Origin: Marchantia polymorpha subsp. ruderalis | Lineage: Eukaryota > Streptophyta > Marchantiopsida > Marchantiales > Marchantiaceae | NCBI GenBank assembly: GCA_037833965.1 | Contig: AP031353.1 | Span: 23,748,501 to 23,812,500 of the forward strand | Length of the DNA stretch: 64,000 nt | Reading direction: 5' to 3' | Shown: positions 53,001 to 64,000 of the stretch, in pieces | How positions within the stretch are numbered: the stretch's first letter is position 1 | Layout of the letters: every line of letters begins with the position of its first letter | The notes under the pieces: model-generated | Seen by the model: the letters and a program-made list of their open reading frames with translations, nothing else | The model's database searches: none | What the model was told of the DNA's origin: nothing | Translations under genes and position numbers: made by a program

Positions 53001-56000
53001 TCGTTGTTCCACCCATCTCTGCCGTAGACCTGTGAGAGTGTCCAGCGTTTCTTTTTACGAATGTATATCGTGATGCGAACAAGACAGATTGTGAAAGAGC
53101 CAGTCGAATGTTGAAGTCGGCACCGGGTATGTCTGCGATATACCACGTGACTTCTGAGCGCATGCAGTCACTTCCAACAAACATTTTGGTGGATGATTAT
53201 CCAGTCCGGGTGAAATAGCCCGCCATGCACATAAGATTAAGCGCAAACAATGCCACGTTTTTAGTCTCTAATCGGGTTTTGACTACGTTTCAGTCTGAGC
53301 AGTGTTCAGGGTTGACTAAGAAACGGCCATTCAGTGGAGGACATGGTGACCTTATCTAATGACCAGGTCAACTCTAGGGAACTTGTGAGTTTGCTCGAGT
53401 TGTAGATATAAATTCCAACATTGCCCTGTCAAAAGTTTGAGGGACTTATGGGTCCACAGATCTGGATCCACTTGGTTCGTGTCTTTAATATGAGGGCCAT
53501 ATCCACAATCTAGGCAGGTCCCCTACTTCCGAGAAGATCTTGAGCTCTTGATTAAATTCTGACCCATCCACCGAAAAGAAAGGTCTGAAAATTCTAGTAT
53601 CTGGAAATTGCAAAGTCAACTCAAAAAATGCTTATAATCTTCCTTCCTGCATCAGAGAAGAACAGAAACTGTTTAATCATACTCCACAAAAGGTCTGAAC
53701 TCCCCAGTTTTTGAATGCGAGAAGAAAATTCACATTCGAAGCGCGGGAATCAAATGAATGATCGATCAACAGCATACAAGATTTTCAAAGACTGTCTTCA
53801 CATATCCTGTTGTTCGAGGAGAGTTGAGTTTGCAGGTGGAGACAGATCATTGCAAAAAGCAATTTGCACAGTGCAGATTTGTCTGAGAGAGCTCTCAGAC
53901 AAATTCATTCTACTGTTAAAATTTTCGTTTCGGTCATCTAGCTGTTGACCTTCTTTGAAAAACCATGACCGATTAGAGAAATTTGGCAGCTAACCAGTCC
54001 GCCACAACCCAAGCTAAGGCCGCCATGTACCGGCCGAACAAGGTCTCGACCAGCTGCAAGAGACGTGTCACAGGTAGTGGCGTACGAATGATTGATCCAT
54101 GACTAGCGCAATCAAGTGAAAAGAGGGGTCACTTCGGAGATATAAGCTGTGTAGAAAACTCAAACTCATGACTGGTTGTAAATGTAATTTTCCAGCGCCG
54201 CGGGCTCAGCCGTAGGTGGTCACCTACATCTGCCAAAACTCTTCCATTAGGTCTCGATGGATCGCTCTGTCGTGATGAACACCGGGCTATGATATGCTTG
54301 TGTGACAACGTTGCAACTCTCCAGCCTTGACCTTTGCGAGTTGTAGCGACAGCGGCGCAGTCGACCGTCACCGCATCACAGAAAGCACGTATCCAGCTGC
54401 CACCAGATCCTCAAATCTGCAGTACAGTATGTTATAGGGTACTAGTTGTCACACATGACACAAACTCCTGCTATCTGAAATTTTTTGACTTTCTTCCGAC
54501 GACAGAGACACCGTAAGCAGGTATGCTACTTGGGAAACACTGGAATGGTATATGGTGTAAGACCAGGCAGTACACGTGGAATAAAATTGCCATTATAATG
54601 CCATCGAAGACAATACAAACAAATGCCAACATCTGGAGGAAACTAAAGAAATCCGAGAAATCTAGTACTCTGTTCCTCTCGAGGAAATTGCAAAATGTTC
54701 CATGTGTAGAACTCGTGAGCATAGATCCTAACTATATATAACAAGTACCGCCTATCAAAGCAAGCTTCCTCTCAATCATGAACTGCATGTACCGGTCTAA
54801 AGTACTGAATGCAAGATACCGAGAGTTGAATTAAAGCTAGCAGAAAAGTCACCTGTTGTGGCCCAGGATAAGCACCTAAACTTATGACATTTAGTACGTG
54901 CGAGCGTGGACCTTGTAATGAAGGACCCGAATAAAGTAGAGAAGGTCTTTACAACAGGTCCTTAGTCTTAATAAAGCACCGGCAGAAGTGTGCAACGACG
55001 AGATGCAATGTTAGCCGAAGCTTCCGAAGCAAGGAGACATACACTAAAGTCACACCTCTGATTCTGCGCTTTTCATGTTTATGATTGTATGGAATGAAGT
55101 TTAAGACGGCGTTCAGTATGAACATCTCAATAAAACCTTGTCACAGTAAGGGTTGAGACTTATCCAGATAATATGTCCATCCAGCGCTTCTGACAGACTA
55201 ACACGTAGTTTGCTTGGATTACGGGTCAGACGTTATGCAGTTTTTTTTGTTGGTATTAGGGCCAAGTTTTATCATCTTTTGTTATATTTTGATTTAACAT
55301 AAGAACTTGCTGCTACTGAACTCATGAATCTTGTATCGATCTTTGGTAATCCAGATTTGCACTGGTGAGAACTTTGCGCCGCCTAGGTTATTAAAATGAA
55401 AGAAATTGCACCTCCAATTTGTTTTTCTAGAATTCCAGAGATGGTCTCGTTTGTGCTTTGAATCTTACTCATGCGAATCAGATTGAGAATGAAATTTATC
55501 TTCCTCCACAATGTATCTTCGCGGACGAATTCCATCATGAGTTTATTCACACTCAACAGTACCCATATCAAATTCACCATATTCACATAGAACATTAAGC
55601 GAATGTCCAGCCTTTTCGAAATAATGATACAAATCTTGATCTACAAGTTTCTGATAAGCAGCTGATGTGGACTGTCACATCTGGAAAGTGCTGCAAGAGA
55701 GATGAAGAAAACTGCTCATCACGTGTAATACATTCATAATTAATGAGACGCGAGCAAGAACCAGAGAAGTGCACAAAGGTTAGGTGGAAGTGTTTGGCTC
55801 GGGAGAAAAAAATTAAGTTCTCCATGTGAATGTACAATTGCATCTCAAACGAGGATCTGACAAATATATAGTTTCTGGAGATCGAGCAGAAGGAAAATTA
55901 TTGTTTTTGGCATCTCCGTGGCACTCTGTACATCTACTGCTCTCATCTCATTTAGTTTCCTGACGCAAGAACTACTACAGGAAACATAAGCTAATTCGAT

Positions 56001-56158
56001 AGTGGGCACGGAACAACACTCGCTGCTATAGAGAGTGGATATCAAGGAGCCCTTGTAGTAATTTCCATGGACGCTTAGTATAAAGTGAATATCGATCGAA
56101 CCTGCTTATTACATCGTACACCTGAGGCTCGACATTGGCAACCTTGTGTCTACTGCAG
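50044..56158. other. Intergenic DNA, no gene seen
   Basis: The first 150 bases are the likely 3' UTR of the GH17 gene (TATTGTAATATATCTAG near 50.11 kb could be an end signal). The remainder has only short unrelated frames on both strands, no transposon motif, and base composition like its surroundings. Small multi-exon genes or non-coding RNAs cannot be excluded. Confidence 0.45.
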
Positions 56159-58249
56159 CTAGTATTCCTGCTTCGAAAGAGTTTCCTCACTAACGAAGAT
56201 TCCGTGAAGGCCGTAAGGAACTCTCGCTGGGAGCTTCACGGATGCAACAGTCTCGAGTGTGGGAGAGCGAGCATCCAGAATCAAGAGCTCAGATAGACCC
56301 GTGGCCTCATGATGCACGTAAGTCACGAGATACCCATCGTCTTCAGCGGCATCCGGATCAGCAGTTCGTGGCACGAAAAATGGTTCACTACCCAGGCAGC
56401 CCTCCTGGATGAAATCCCTGATGCCCACGACAGGTCCCGATGAGGAATCCACTGAATTCTCCATAGCTGCCTCAAGATCAATTTTGGCGACTCCTGTCAA
56501 CCGAACCCATGTCGGCAGCGCCTCCAGCAGACCGAAGTACACATATCGGCATTTCCTCCCGTAGAATCTCTGATTGATCTGACCGGACTCGAGGTTCAAT
56601 TCCGGAACCAGCGCCCGTTTAGAAGCCACACCAGTGGCTCGGTTGAGCCGAATTTCAGTCAGCTCGTACCTGAGATCCAGTCTCTGAGTGGTGAAGAACT
56701 TTTCAGCAGGGACTAGAATGGATCCCGTCAGAACGATCTCATCACCTTCTTCCCAGGCGGTCCAGTAGTGAAAAGAGAACGACTCCGGGAGCTCAAACCA
56801 CTGAATCTGCTCGTCATCCGTCGCGTAGCGCGGGAGCACACCGAGCCTGGACACCTTGCCCTTGTCAAAACCGATGGCCGCGCCGCCGAGGACCATGCTG
56901 TTCATGCTGATCACGAGGTCCAGGTCCGGGAGCACGGCGTAGTTCTCCGTGACTGCGAAGTCGTGGGCAATCATGGGCTCTTTGATGTTGATCGGAACGT
57001 CGGGGCCCTTGACTCCATCGGGCGAAACCACAAAGTACTTCAGATAAGGTGCAGCACCGAAGTCGCTGGTGATGGAGAAGAGCTCGCCCGTGACGGGATC
57101 CACTTTGGGGTGCGAGGTCATGGCCCGAGACAGCTGACCATTCAGGTCGTACCGCCCGAGAGTCTCCAGATCCCCGTCCTCCTTCACGCGGATTATGTAC
57201 GGCAAATCGTCCTCCGACATAGCCAGCAGGTGCTTGTCGAAGAAAGTGAGACCTGTGTTGGCTGCGCCCCAGCCCCTGGACACGTCCACCAGCCCCAGCG
57301 AGGCGCGCAGCCCGAAAAGCAGCATCCTCGCGATCCCGGACATGCCGTGCAGCTCCCCGAAAGGTTTGATGAACAGCGGCTGCTGAGCCGCCCGCTCTTG
57401 CTCGAATCGGCTCGTGCGGACGAACCTGGCGCAATACGATGCCTTGCCGTCTTTGATGCGCACCGAGTGCAGCATGCCATCCCCGTCGAAGAAGCAGTAG
57501 CCTCCGGACGGCGTCAGCTGCGGATTCGGCCCCGTGCGAAGGTACACCCCCTCCATACAAGCTGGGAGCTCGCCCGTCACCTCCAGGTCTCGGTACACGG
57601 GAGTCTCATCGGGTATGGGAGCGAAGTAGGTGTTTTTATTCATGACGCTGTTTTTGGGATCTGCGTGAGCTGGAGGGTTTTCACCTCTCCGAATAATATC
57701 CTCGAGCCCATTGCACAAATTGTTGGCCAGAGTTTTGAAGAATCCGCGACCAGCTGCTGCTGGCGCGGATGGTGAGTCCTCCCGCCGCCGCCGCAGCTGC
57801 TGCTGAGGAGCACGTATCCCTTTCGCTGCTGACAGTGGACTTTCGACATCTGCAGTCGCGGCTGGTGGCAACACCTTTTCTTCAAAGCGTTCCCCTTTTC
57901 TTGACGACAAAGTGCTCCTCAGGTCCAGATCCAGCTGCCGCTGACTGGGGCTGTCCTCGACGGCAACGCTGGTGCTCTCAGGCGGTGAGCAGACTGACCC
58001 TTCTCCACCGCCCTTCGAGGAAGAGGGCCGAGATGTAGCCAACGTAGCTCTCACAGTGTGCAAGTCTTGACGAGATTTCGGGCAGTCGCTCTTCGAATTC
58101 GGTCTGCTGCGATAGTTGAAGATCTTAGGCTGGGCCAGGCCTGGAAACCTGGCGCTCGAGCTGTGTGAATCCACTGCTGCAGCAGTCGCCGTGGGTACCG
58201 GCAGTGGTCGCCCTTGGGCGAGAGATAGGAACCCCATGGATGATGTCAT
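56159..58249 (-). CDS. Carotenoid cleavage dioxygenase, NCED/CCD4 type, intronless
   Basis: 696 residues in one exon. The Fe(II)-binding histidines are visible at H380 (MTSHPKVDP), H429 (MIAHDFAVTE), H494 (SFHYWTAWEE) and H682 (PYGLHGIFV). The catalytic beta-propeller starts near YFAPIPDETP (208). The first ~200 residues are Ser/Arg-rich and fit a plastid transit peptide plus a membrane-associating helix (FFKTLANNLCNGLEDII, 170-186). GELHGMSGIAR and AMSEDDLPY are typical of 9-cis-epoxycarotenoid dioxygenases, which make xanthoxin, the abscisic acid precursor. PRYATDDEQIQWFELP and the C-terminal third look more like CCD4, which makes apocarotenoids. The N terminus is longer than usual (about 600 residues for most kin). 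Assignment between the two clades is open. Confidence 0.9.
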   Translation of the reverse strand: MTSSMGFLSLAQGRPLPVPTATAAAVDSHSSSARFPGLAQPKIFNYRSRPNSKSDCPKSRQDLHTVRATLATSRPSSSKGGGEGSVCSPPESTSVAVEDSPSQRQLDLDLRSTLSSRKGERFEEKVLPPAATADVESPLSAAKGIRAPQQQLRRRREDSPSAPAAAGRGFFKTLANNLCNGLEDIIRRGENPPAHADPKNSVMNKNTYFAPIPDETPVYRDLEVTGELPACMEGVYLRTGPNPQLTPSGGYCFFDGDGMLHSVRIKDGKASYCARFVRTSRFEQERAAQQPLFIKPFGELHGMSGIARMLLFGLRASLGLVDVSRGWGAANTGLTFFDKHLLAMSEDDLPYIIRVKEDGDLETLGRYDLNGQLSRAMTSHPKVDPVTGELFSITSDFGAAPYLKYFVVSPDGVKGPDVPINIKEPMIAHDFAVTENYAVLPDLDLVISMNSMVLGGAAIGFDKGKVSRLGVLPRYATDDEQIQWFELPESFSFHYWTAWEEGDEIVLTGSILVPAEKFFTTQRLDLRYELTEIRLNRATGVASKRALVPELNLESGQINQRFYGRKCRYVYFGLLEALPTWVRLTGVAKIDLEAAMENSVDSSSGPVVGIRDFIQEGCLGSEPFFVPRTADPDAAEDDGYLVTYVHHEATGLSELLILDARSPTLETVASVKLPARVPYGLHGIFVSEETLSKQEY

Positions 58250-58880
58250 AGTTCAGACCAATATCAGCTGCTATCGAATCAGAGAATTCAACTACTTAGT
58301 CCAAACTCGGCAGACACTGGTTTCAAGCTAGAGGTGCCTGGGGCCAGACGAAATGCGCGTGCCCAGATTATGCGAAAATCCTTCGGAGTCACCTGGAAGT
58401 AGAAATCAGACTCTTTCAGGGAAGAATGCGACCAGATACTCGCTTAGAGCCTTGTTTCTCCAGCTTGCGATCAGCTTTGGCTCAGAATTGCCACACGGGA
58501 GGAGGGACAAGTGCAGTGTTAGACACACCATCGAATTCGTCTCCGTTCCAAATCCCATAGCGAGTCCAGTCCGGTTGGCACGTTAGAGAATCAAGACGCG
58601 AAGAACGGAGACATGCTGTCATGCAGTTCGACGCCTTGGGCTTCAGACTCACACGATACGATTCGATACGATTTGTTTTCAGACGAAGCTCAGTGCCAAT
58701 CCTGGGCAAATATCGCGCCTGGACGAGGCCCCGAGAACTTAATTCCTGATGCTCCTGAGAACAAGCTGGGTGTGGCTGGACGGGTTTTTTGTGGTGCTGC
58801 ATGTGAGGAGTGAACAAGGTTCCACTATATCAAGGCTTGTTCAGAGTCTGGCACCTATCGACTGCTAAGCTGCAGCATGA
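58250..58880 (-). other. Probable 5' UTR of the dioxygenase gene
   Basis: The region between the candidate TATA box and the ATG. Short frames occur but none is convincing. CGATACGATTCGATACGA at 58,653-58,670 is a small tandem motif. Confidence 0.35.
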
Positions 58881-58886
58881 TCCCGC

Positions 58887-58894
58887 TATTTATA
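58887..58894 (-). promoter_or_regulatory. Candidate TATA box of the dioxygenase gene
   Basis: The minus strand reads GACTTATAAATAGCGGG. Transcription would start near 58.86 kb, leaving a 5' UTR of about 0.6 kb. A TGACGTC bZIP-type core lies about 55 bp further upstream (58,948-58,954). This would suit a stress- or abscisic-acid-responsive gene, but is only suggestive. Confidence 0.4.
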
Positions 58895-58959
58895 AGTCCT
58901 CGAGTCGACGGAAAGCAACCGCTTACACGGTCATATTCCGAGGCTGATGACGTCTTGAG

Positions 58960-61900
58960 CCACCACCTGAAGAAGAGGGCCTCTGTGCCAGTCATAAGTC
59001 GTACTTACATAAAAGCTCGGAGACCTTGAGATTACAGACCTGAGTCTAGGGCTACACCGAGGGAAAACTGCATTTGTCTGACCCTCGAAGGTCCGGACGA
59101 AAATCCCCAGGCAATGAGACAAGTCACTGCACGGGCTAGGGAAATAAGCTATACTAAAAGCCGTAGAACAGGCTGCTGTGCAGCCCGGAAATAAATTCGT
59201 GGTTTCTTCATCATTAGTCTGGAACCTTCATTACAATAACGCCCTGCTCTCCTGCCACTTGTTAGGCCCATTTCAAACCCGCCAAGACTTCACGACAGAA
59301 GCAAAGCCAAAATAATTACATGCGACCAGTTTTGTGATTTTGGCAACCTTACCAATGGACATTGCGTGTTTCTATTTGTCAGAGAGGGTTTTATTTTCCA
59401 CTTGTTTTGACCTTACGGTGTCCATTTTCTATCAGAGTCCTTGACCGCTTTTTTTCTGTTGTGCAGACTTTACTTTTTTTATCTAAGAAGGTCACGGGCT
59501 GCATCGAATATTTGAGATAATATAGGGACCCGGTTGCTTCCTATCAGGGCGAGGTAGGGGCAGCTGAACCCCTATCGTAGAAGAAACACTAAATGCTCAA
59601 ACTCAGCATTTAGTGTCTTATAATGTTTTATTGCTCGTCTTGAGGGGCTTTGCGATTGCTACAAATCCAACCTGACATCGGATATTAAATAAGGAACTCG
59701 GACTCGCGGGATTTTAGCGTCGCCTCACTGAGTCACTTTCATCTGACTAGACGTACATTTTCGTGCACATTTATTTCGGTAGTGACTTTATTGCTATACA
59801 AATATTTATCTGGTTCAATGGTGCCAACATTTCCCGATACAAATCGCAGCATTTTGTTGAATCTGGTTCATCCACAACGGATTCGTAAACTCGTACCGAC
59901 TAGCGTGTATATGCTGAGAAAGTCTTTTCTGCTGTTCATATCTGATCAGACCTTGTTGGGATCTCAGGTGGCTCTGGTGTAGGCTAAGCCGGGAGTCTTT
60001 AGACTTTATGACGGCATACGACGGAGAAATCCAATTTGTCCTCTGTCAAGTGGACAAAAGGGACGCACGGTTTCAAGTCCAGTCGTTTCAGCTCGACTTG
60101 TTACTGATGGATCACCTTTCGGAGGTGGCTTTCCCTTTCCTTGTCACTCACGAGCCCATATTAGTGCCTGCAGGGCCGAGGAGAATAGCGACCTTGATCG
60201 TTTCTCATCATCGATGAGACCCAATATGTTCAATTATGCTGATCGATTTCGAGCTTGGAAGTTGGGGCAAACTGAACATGATAGAACTCGGGCTCACAGT
60301 CAACCGCGACTGGAACAATCAACGTTTGAATTGGTTGTGGGCTACTCGAGTGCGGCTAGTTACAGGTTTTTAACACATTGCGACAACGAGAATTTTGACA
60401 TTGACATTCAATTTAAATTTCTCTGCGAACGATCACTGGCAGGATCGCTAATTTTTGTATCCTGCGACCATCTGACAACAAAAGCTCGGCTTATCCACCT
60501 GTTTATAAATATAAAATGTCATTATGGTCCAGGACAAGTGCCTTAAAATAGACACCGTGGAAAATATATGAATTACTAATCAAATTAAAATATATATCCG
60601 GAGGAAATGTGCGACACAAAGCTTGATCTTGCGACAAAGGAAGAATGGCCCAATCCGTTTTTGACTGCTCTGACATGTCGCAAGATCGCCACTCACTGGA
60701 GTGACAGCGAATCAGAAGCGAGCGACGTTCTGGAGATCTTTATTTAGGGTAGGGCAGACCGGAAGGGCTGTGGTTCCGTGGCATCGAACACTTTTCAAAA
60801 GGAAAAATTATTCTTTAAGCAAATCGGAACGAAGTCCGCAAACATATATCTTTCAAAGAAAGGCGAACGATGTGCATGGTAGAAATCCAGTTCGGTAGAT
60901 CATATCGGTCTCTTCTGAGCCTCACGTGAAAATGTAACTGGCCGCCACTGAACACCGAACTTCGCTAACTCTAATCATCTTACAGCTATGGTTTGTATTG
61001 TGTTCTTAGTGTCTCTTCTGAAGATACTCTTGACGGAGGACTCGCTTCTAGGTTGGCAACCCACGGGCGCCCATCGTGACCCCCTGGGGCATCAGAAGTT
61101 TGCTGTAATATTGTCCCCACGGTGATCCGCAGCGGCGCTTTTTCTATCGTCGACCACAACTTGGCTCAGAGATAAAGGACACTGTCAGAGCCCGAGCACG
61201 TCAAGCGAAGGCTATCGGTCTTATCGGGGTCACCACCTCAATTATCACTTCCCTCTGTCGCATCACCCTTGGCGGTATTGAGCCGGGAATCCGGACGCAA
61301 CGTCCAATCTCTATTGCATTCCTTTCCTTCCGTGGTAGCCCTTCCTCTCGTTCCCTTGCAACTTGACTAGCATGCCGAGTGCACGTGCATGAGCCATCTT
61401 AAAACATGTCGCACGATTTGTTCTAGAACCACGAGCCATAGTCATTCATTGATGTGAAGATTTGAGAATTCTCTCCAGGATTGATCCTGAAGATACTCTC
61501 CGTGTAAGAGATCGGTCTGATAAGGGAATTGCTTGAGAAATCTCACCGGGACGGATCATGAAGATACGCTCCGTGTAAGAGATAGGTCTGAGAAGGGTGT
61601 CGCTTGTCAGTGTTTAGGTTGTACAAATAATTCTGATTGGATATTGGAGCTTCGGCCTGCGAGGTTTCCATCGGAGATCACTCTGCCGATTGTGCCTATC
61701 TGTGAATCTGGTCGGTCCAGTTTCGGTGGTCGAGCTTGCAAAGGGAACTACATTAAGATCGTTGACTTCAGGATGCGGATTGAGGATACAGCATTCCTCG
61801 TGCAACCTTAGAGAAGTATTTGAGTCAAGTACAGATTGCGGCTGGAAGGTCACAATCTCCTCATGGACAAAAATCACTGAAAACATTAAAATCTAATCAA

Positions 61901-64000
61901 TATGCTCAATCAAATAATTGTCAAGTTTACTGCCCGACGGACAGACAATTCTGAAGATCCATCCACTGGGTCTAGAGAATTCAAGATTGAAACCCCGTTG
62001 ATTCTAGCACGTCTTGCCTGTTGAAGGGAATTTTTTGACGACGACATGCACTCCTATTAAACTCTGCGGGTTTCGTGTAGTTGCAGATTTGATGTTAGCA
62101 TTGAGATATACCAGTCGGGATCTCAGCTGGAGGACGGAGACCGGTTTCAAATTGACAAACTAAAGCTTTGCATCAACTATTCTCCGGGACTACTGGCACT
62201 GAGAACGACTCGCAGTTGGTCCGAGTTGTACGTGAGGATGTACACAGCCTTCTCACAAGACCTCCAAGCATCGAGCATACACGTAAGAGGCACATGAAGG
62301 ATGGGTAGTGTAGATTCCATTCCATCAAAACGACAGAATGAGTGTGATTCTTCCAAGACCGGTTGAGAATCGAGCGAATATTACCAGCCTAGGCAACTAA
62401 TTTCAGTTGCCCCGTCCTGTCCGCTTGATTCAGGTGAAGGATTCAAGGACTTCGTGGATCAAGCAGCACCGCAGAGCATATAACACAGTATCAGTACGAA
62501 GTACATCTAAATTAACACCCTAGTTCCTAGTAGACCTCGTACGGTGTGCACGACACTGCTCGATGCAGAAGCTAGATTCTTGCATCACCATAAGTGTAGA
62601 GGACAGTATCTCCCGCTGCACGTAGATCCTCTACTCTTCGCGGCCACTGTAGGACTCTTGTCAATCTTCTGCATGCCGACGATCTCCGATCACAGACTAG
62701 TCTAGTAGGCAGCAGCCACCATTCGAGTCCCGTCCTGTTTACATCTGAGCTGGACATGTTTTTGCCCTGCTTACATGGAAACAAAAGCTATAATGTAGCT
62801 ATAGGAAGTTTCGAGAGCCATTAGATGTATGCACTCATGAAAACATGGAGAGATATCCTTCTTCCATTCTTTCCCGCATGGTGCAGAGCGAAATTGACAC
62901 TTCGGTAGCTGTTACTGTTATCTTCTTCCTGGAAAGATTGAACGAACGTAAGTTCTGTTCAGATCTGTTCGTTATGATGCATTCACTTGTCAAATGGCAT
63001 TCTGAAAATCCGATGATGATTTCGGCCATTGATTCTCTAACCGATCGGCACAAGTTTCGACGTACATTCTTGCTGAGTTTGTTGCCCCGAAGACGCATGA
63101 CTGAGCCAATTCGTTTATGCGGGAAATTTTTATTACTGTACTGTGAGATTGTCAATACGAATCCAGTTGGTAATTTGTGACTACGGGAATCACAACGCAC
63201 CCACTGACGACTCATGTATTGCCACACCTGTATGCACTATACTGAACACAGCGACAGCAACACGTACGCACAAGTCTGACGTGAACTTGACAACGGACCA
63301 TGTGTTGGACTATGGAACACATGTGTTGTCCTGGCGTATTGCAGTCCCCGGAATCTCAGGTACCTTTAAGGCATGTACTCTGAGAAACGAAATCAGGGAA
63401 CATGGAGAGATGAGAGAGAACTATCGGCCTTCTCAGTGCAGCTGCATGCGCTCTTTCCTATGAGCATGAAAGAGTACATGGAGGGAGCAACTTACTCAGG
63501 ATCCACAGCCATATTTTCGTATTCAGTTCATGCTCCTAGCCTGTAGAAAAATAGAATTCAGATTAATCTAAGATTCCACAGAAGATATTTCGTTGTAGGT
63601 CATGTTCTATGATATTCGTTACTGATAGCGAACCTTGACAATTGGAATTATTGTCAATTATTCAACGACGAATAAGACATCACGAAGCTCCATTGGTCCA
63701 AACTGAACCAGATGATGTCAAGCCGACACACTATTGACAAAGAGATTTTTTGGGAATATAGATCACGAGAAGCAAGATAATGCGTAATTGCGTAAGAACA
63801 AAGGGCGCAAATGCTTCGTTCATTTGTCGAGCAGGTCAATCCTTCATGCCGAGAAACTCTAGCCACTGAAGTTTTCCCGTTACCACCAGGAATGAGAGAG
63901 ATAACACAATCTCTCGGAGAACGACATTTAAGAAACAAAAGCAGAGGAGTAAAGAGAGCAGAGGGCCGCCATACTGTCTAGAAAGGGACCCATGTGCCTG
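58960..64000. other. Intergenic DNA, no gene seen
   Basis: Only short frames with no recognisable domain on either strand. No transposon termini and no tRNA. A 71-bp duplication lies at 61,464-61,605. Confidence 0.45.
61464..61605. repeat. 71-bp tandem duplication, two units
   Basis: Units start GAGAATTCTCTCC (61,464) and GAGAAATCTCACC (61,535) and share CTCCGTGTAAGAGAT.GGTCTGA. They differ at several positions, so the duplication is not recent. Confidence 0.8.

Noticed and set aside
52960-53250. Possible small gene on the minus strand
   Set aside because: Two overlapping short frames with no domain, no start context and no splice support.
56768-57775. 335-codon plus-strand frame over the dioxygenase gene
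   Set aside because: Antisense shadow; the minus frame has all four iron-binding histidines.
62835-63227. 130-codon minus-strand frame and its plus-strand partner
   Set aside because: Overlapping frames on both strands with no recognisable motif; treated as chance.

Overview
The window is nuclear DNA of a land plant, most likely a bryophyte and probably a Marchantia-like liverwort. The evidence is a GPI-anchored plant GH17 glucanase, a plastid-targeted carotenoid cleavage dioxygenase without introns, plant Ty3/gypsy, Ty1/copia and LINE remains, and a repeat protein family that resembles liverwort repeats from memory. The species call is inference.

Layout. 1-6,860: AT-rich DNA with a diverged segment that recurs at 41.85 kb, a small MITE-like element, and a broken chromovirus (2,604-6,763, TSD AGTAT) that carries an old LTR fragment. 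6,861-34,694: a nest of four copies of one ~3.3-5.3 kb element family. D (6,866-34,689, TSD CATGT) holds A (9,414-14,751, TSD CTCGT) and B (15,257-34,388, TSD GAAGC). B holds C (29,343-34,235, TSD AGAGC) and a whole-looking Ty3/gypsy element (about 17,675-26,720) whose two ~2 kb LTRs look identical. 34,695-46,100: AT-rich DNA with a 5'-truncated LINE, a broken copia element, tandem arrays and the second copy of the diverged segment. 46,100-64,000: host DNA with two clear genes, a GH17 glucanase (+, two exons, 47,586-50,043) and a carotenoid cleavage dioxygenase (-, 56,159-58,249). The rest of that part shows no recognisable gene.

The main point of interest is the A/B/C/D family. Every copy begins TGTGGTA and ends TTACA (D ends TCATTACA), has a perfect 5-bp target duplication, and lacks both a paired LTR and any reverse transcriptase or integrase. 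A, B, C and, in pieces, D encode a conserved globular domain starting MSK, a low-complexity linker built from short DNA hairpins, and a C-terminal coiled coil. A TATA box lies about 1 kb before the 3' end in A, B and C. The best readings are very long solo LTRs with a gene in U3, or a TIR element with integrase-type ends. A second point is a complete CCHC zinc-knuckle ORF inside each LTR of the young gypsy element.
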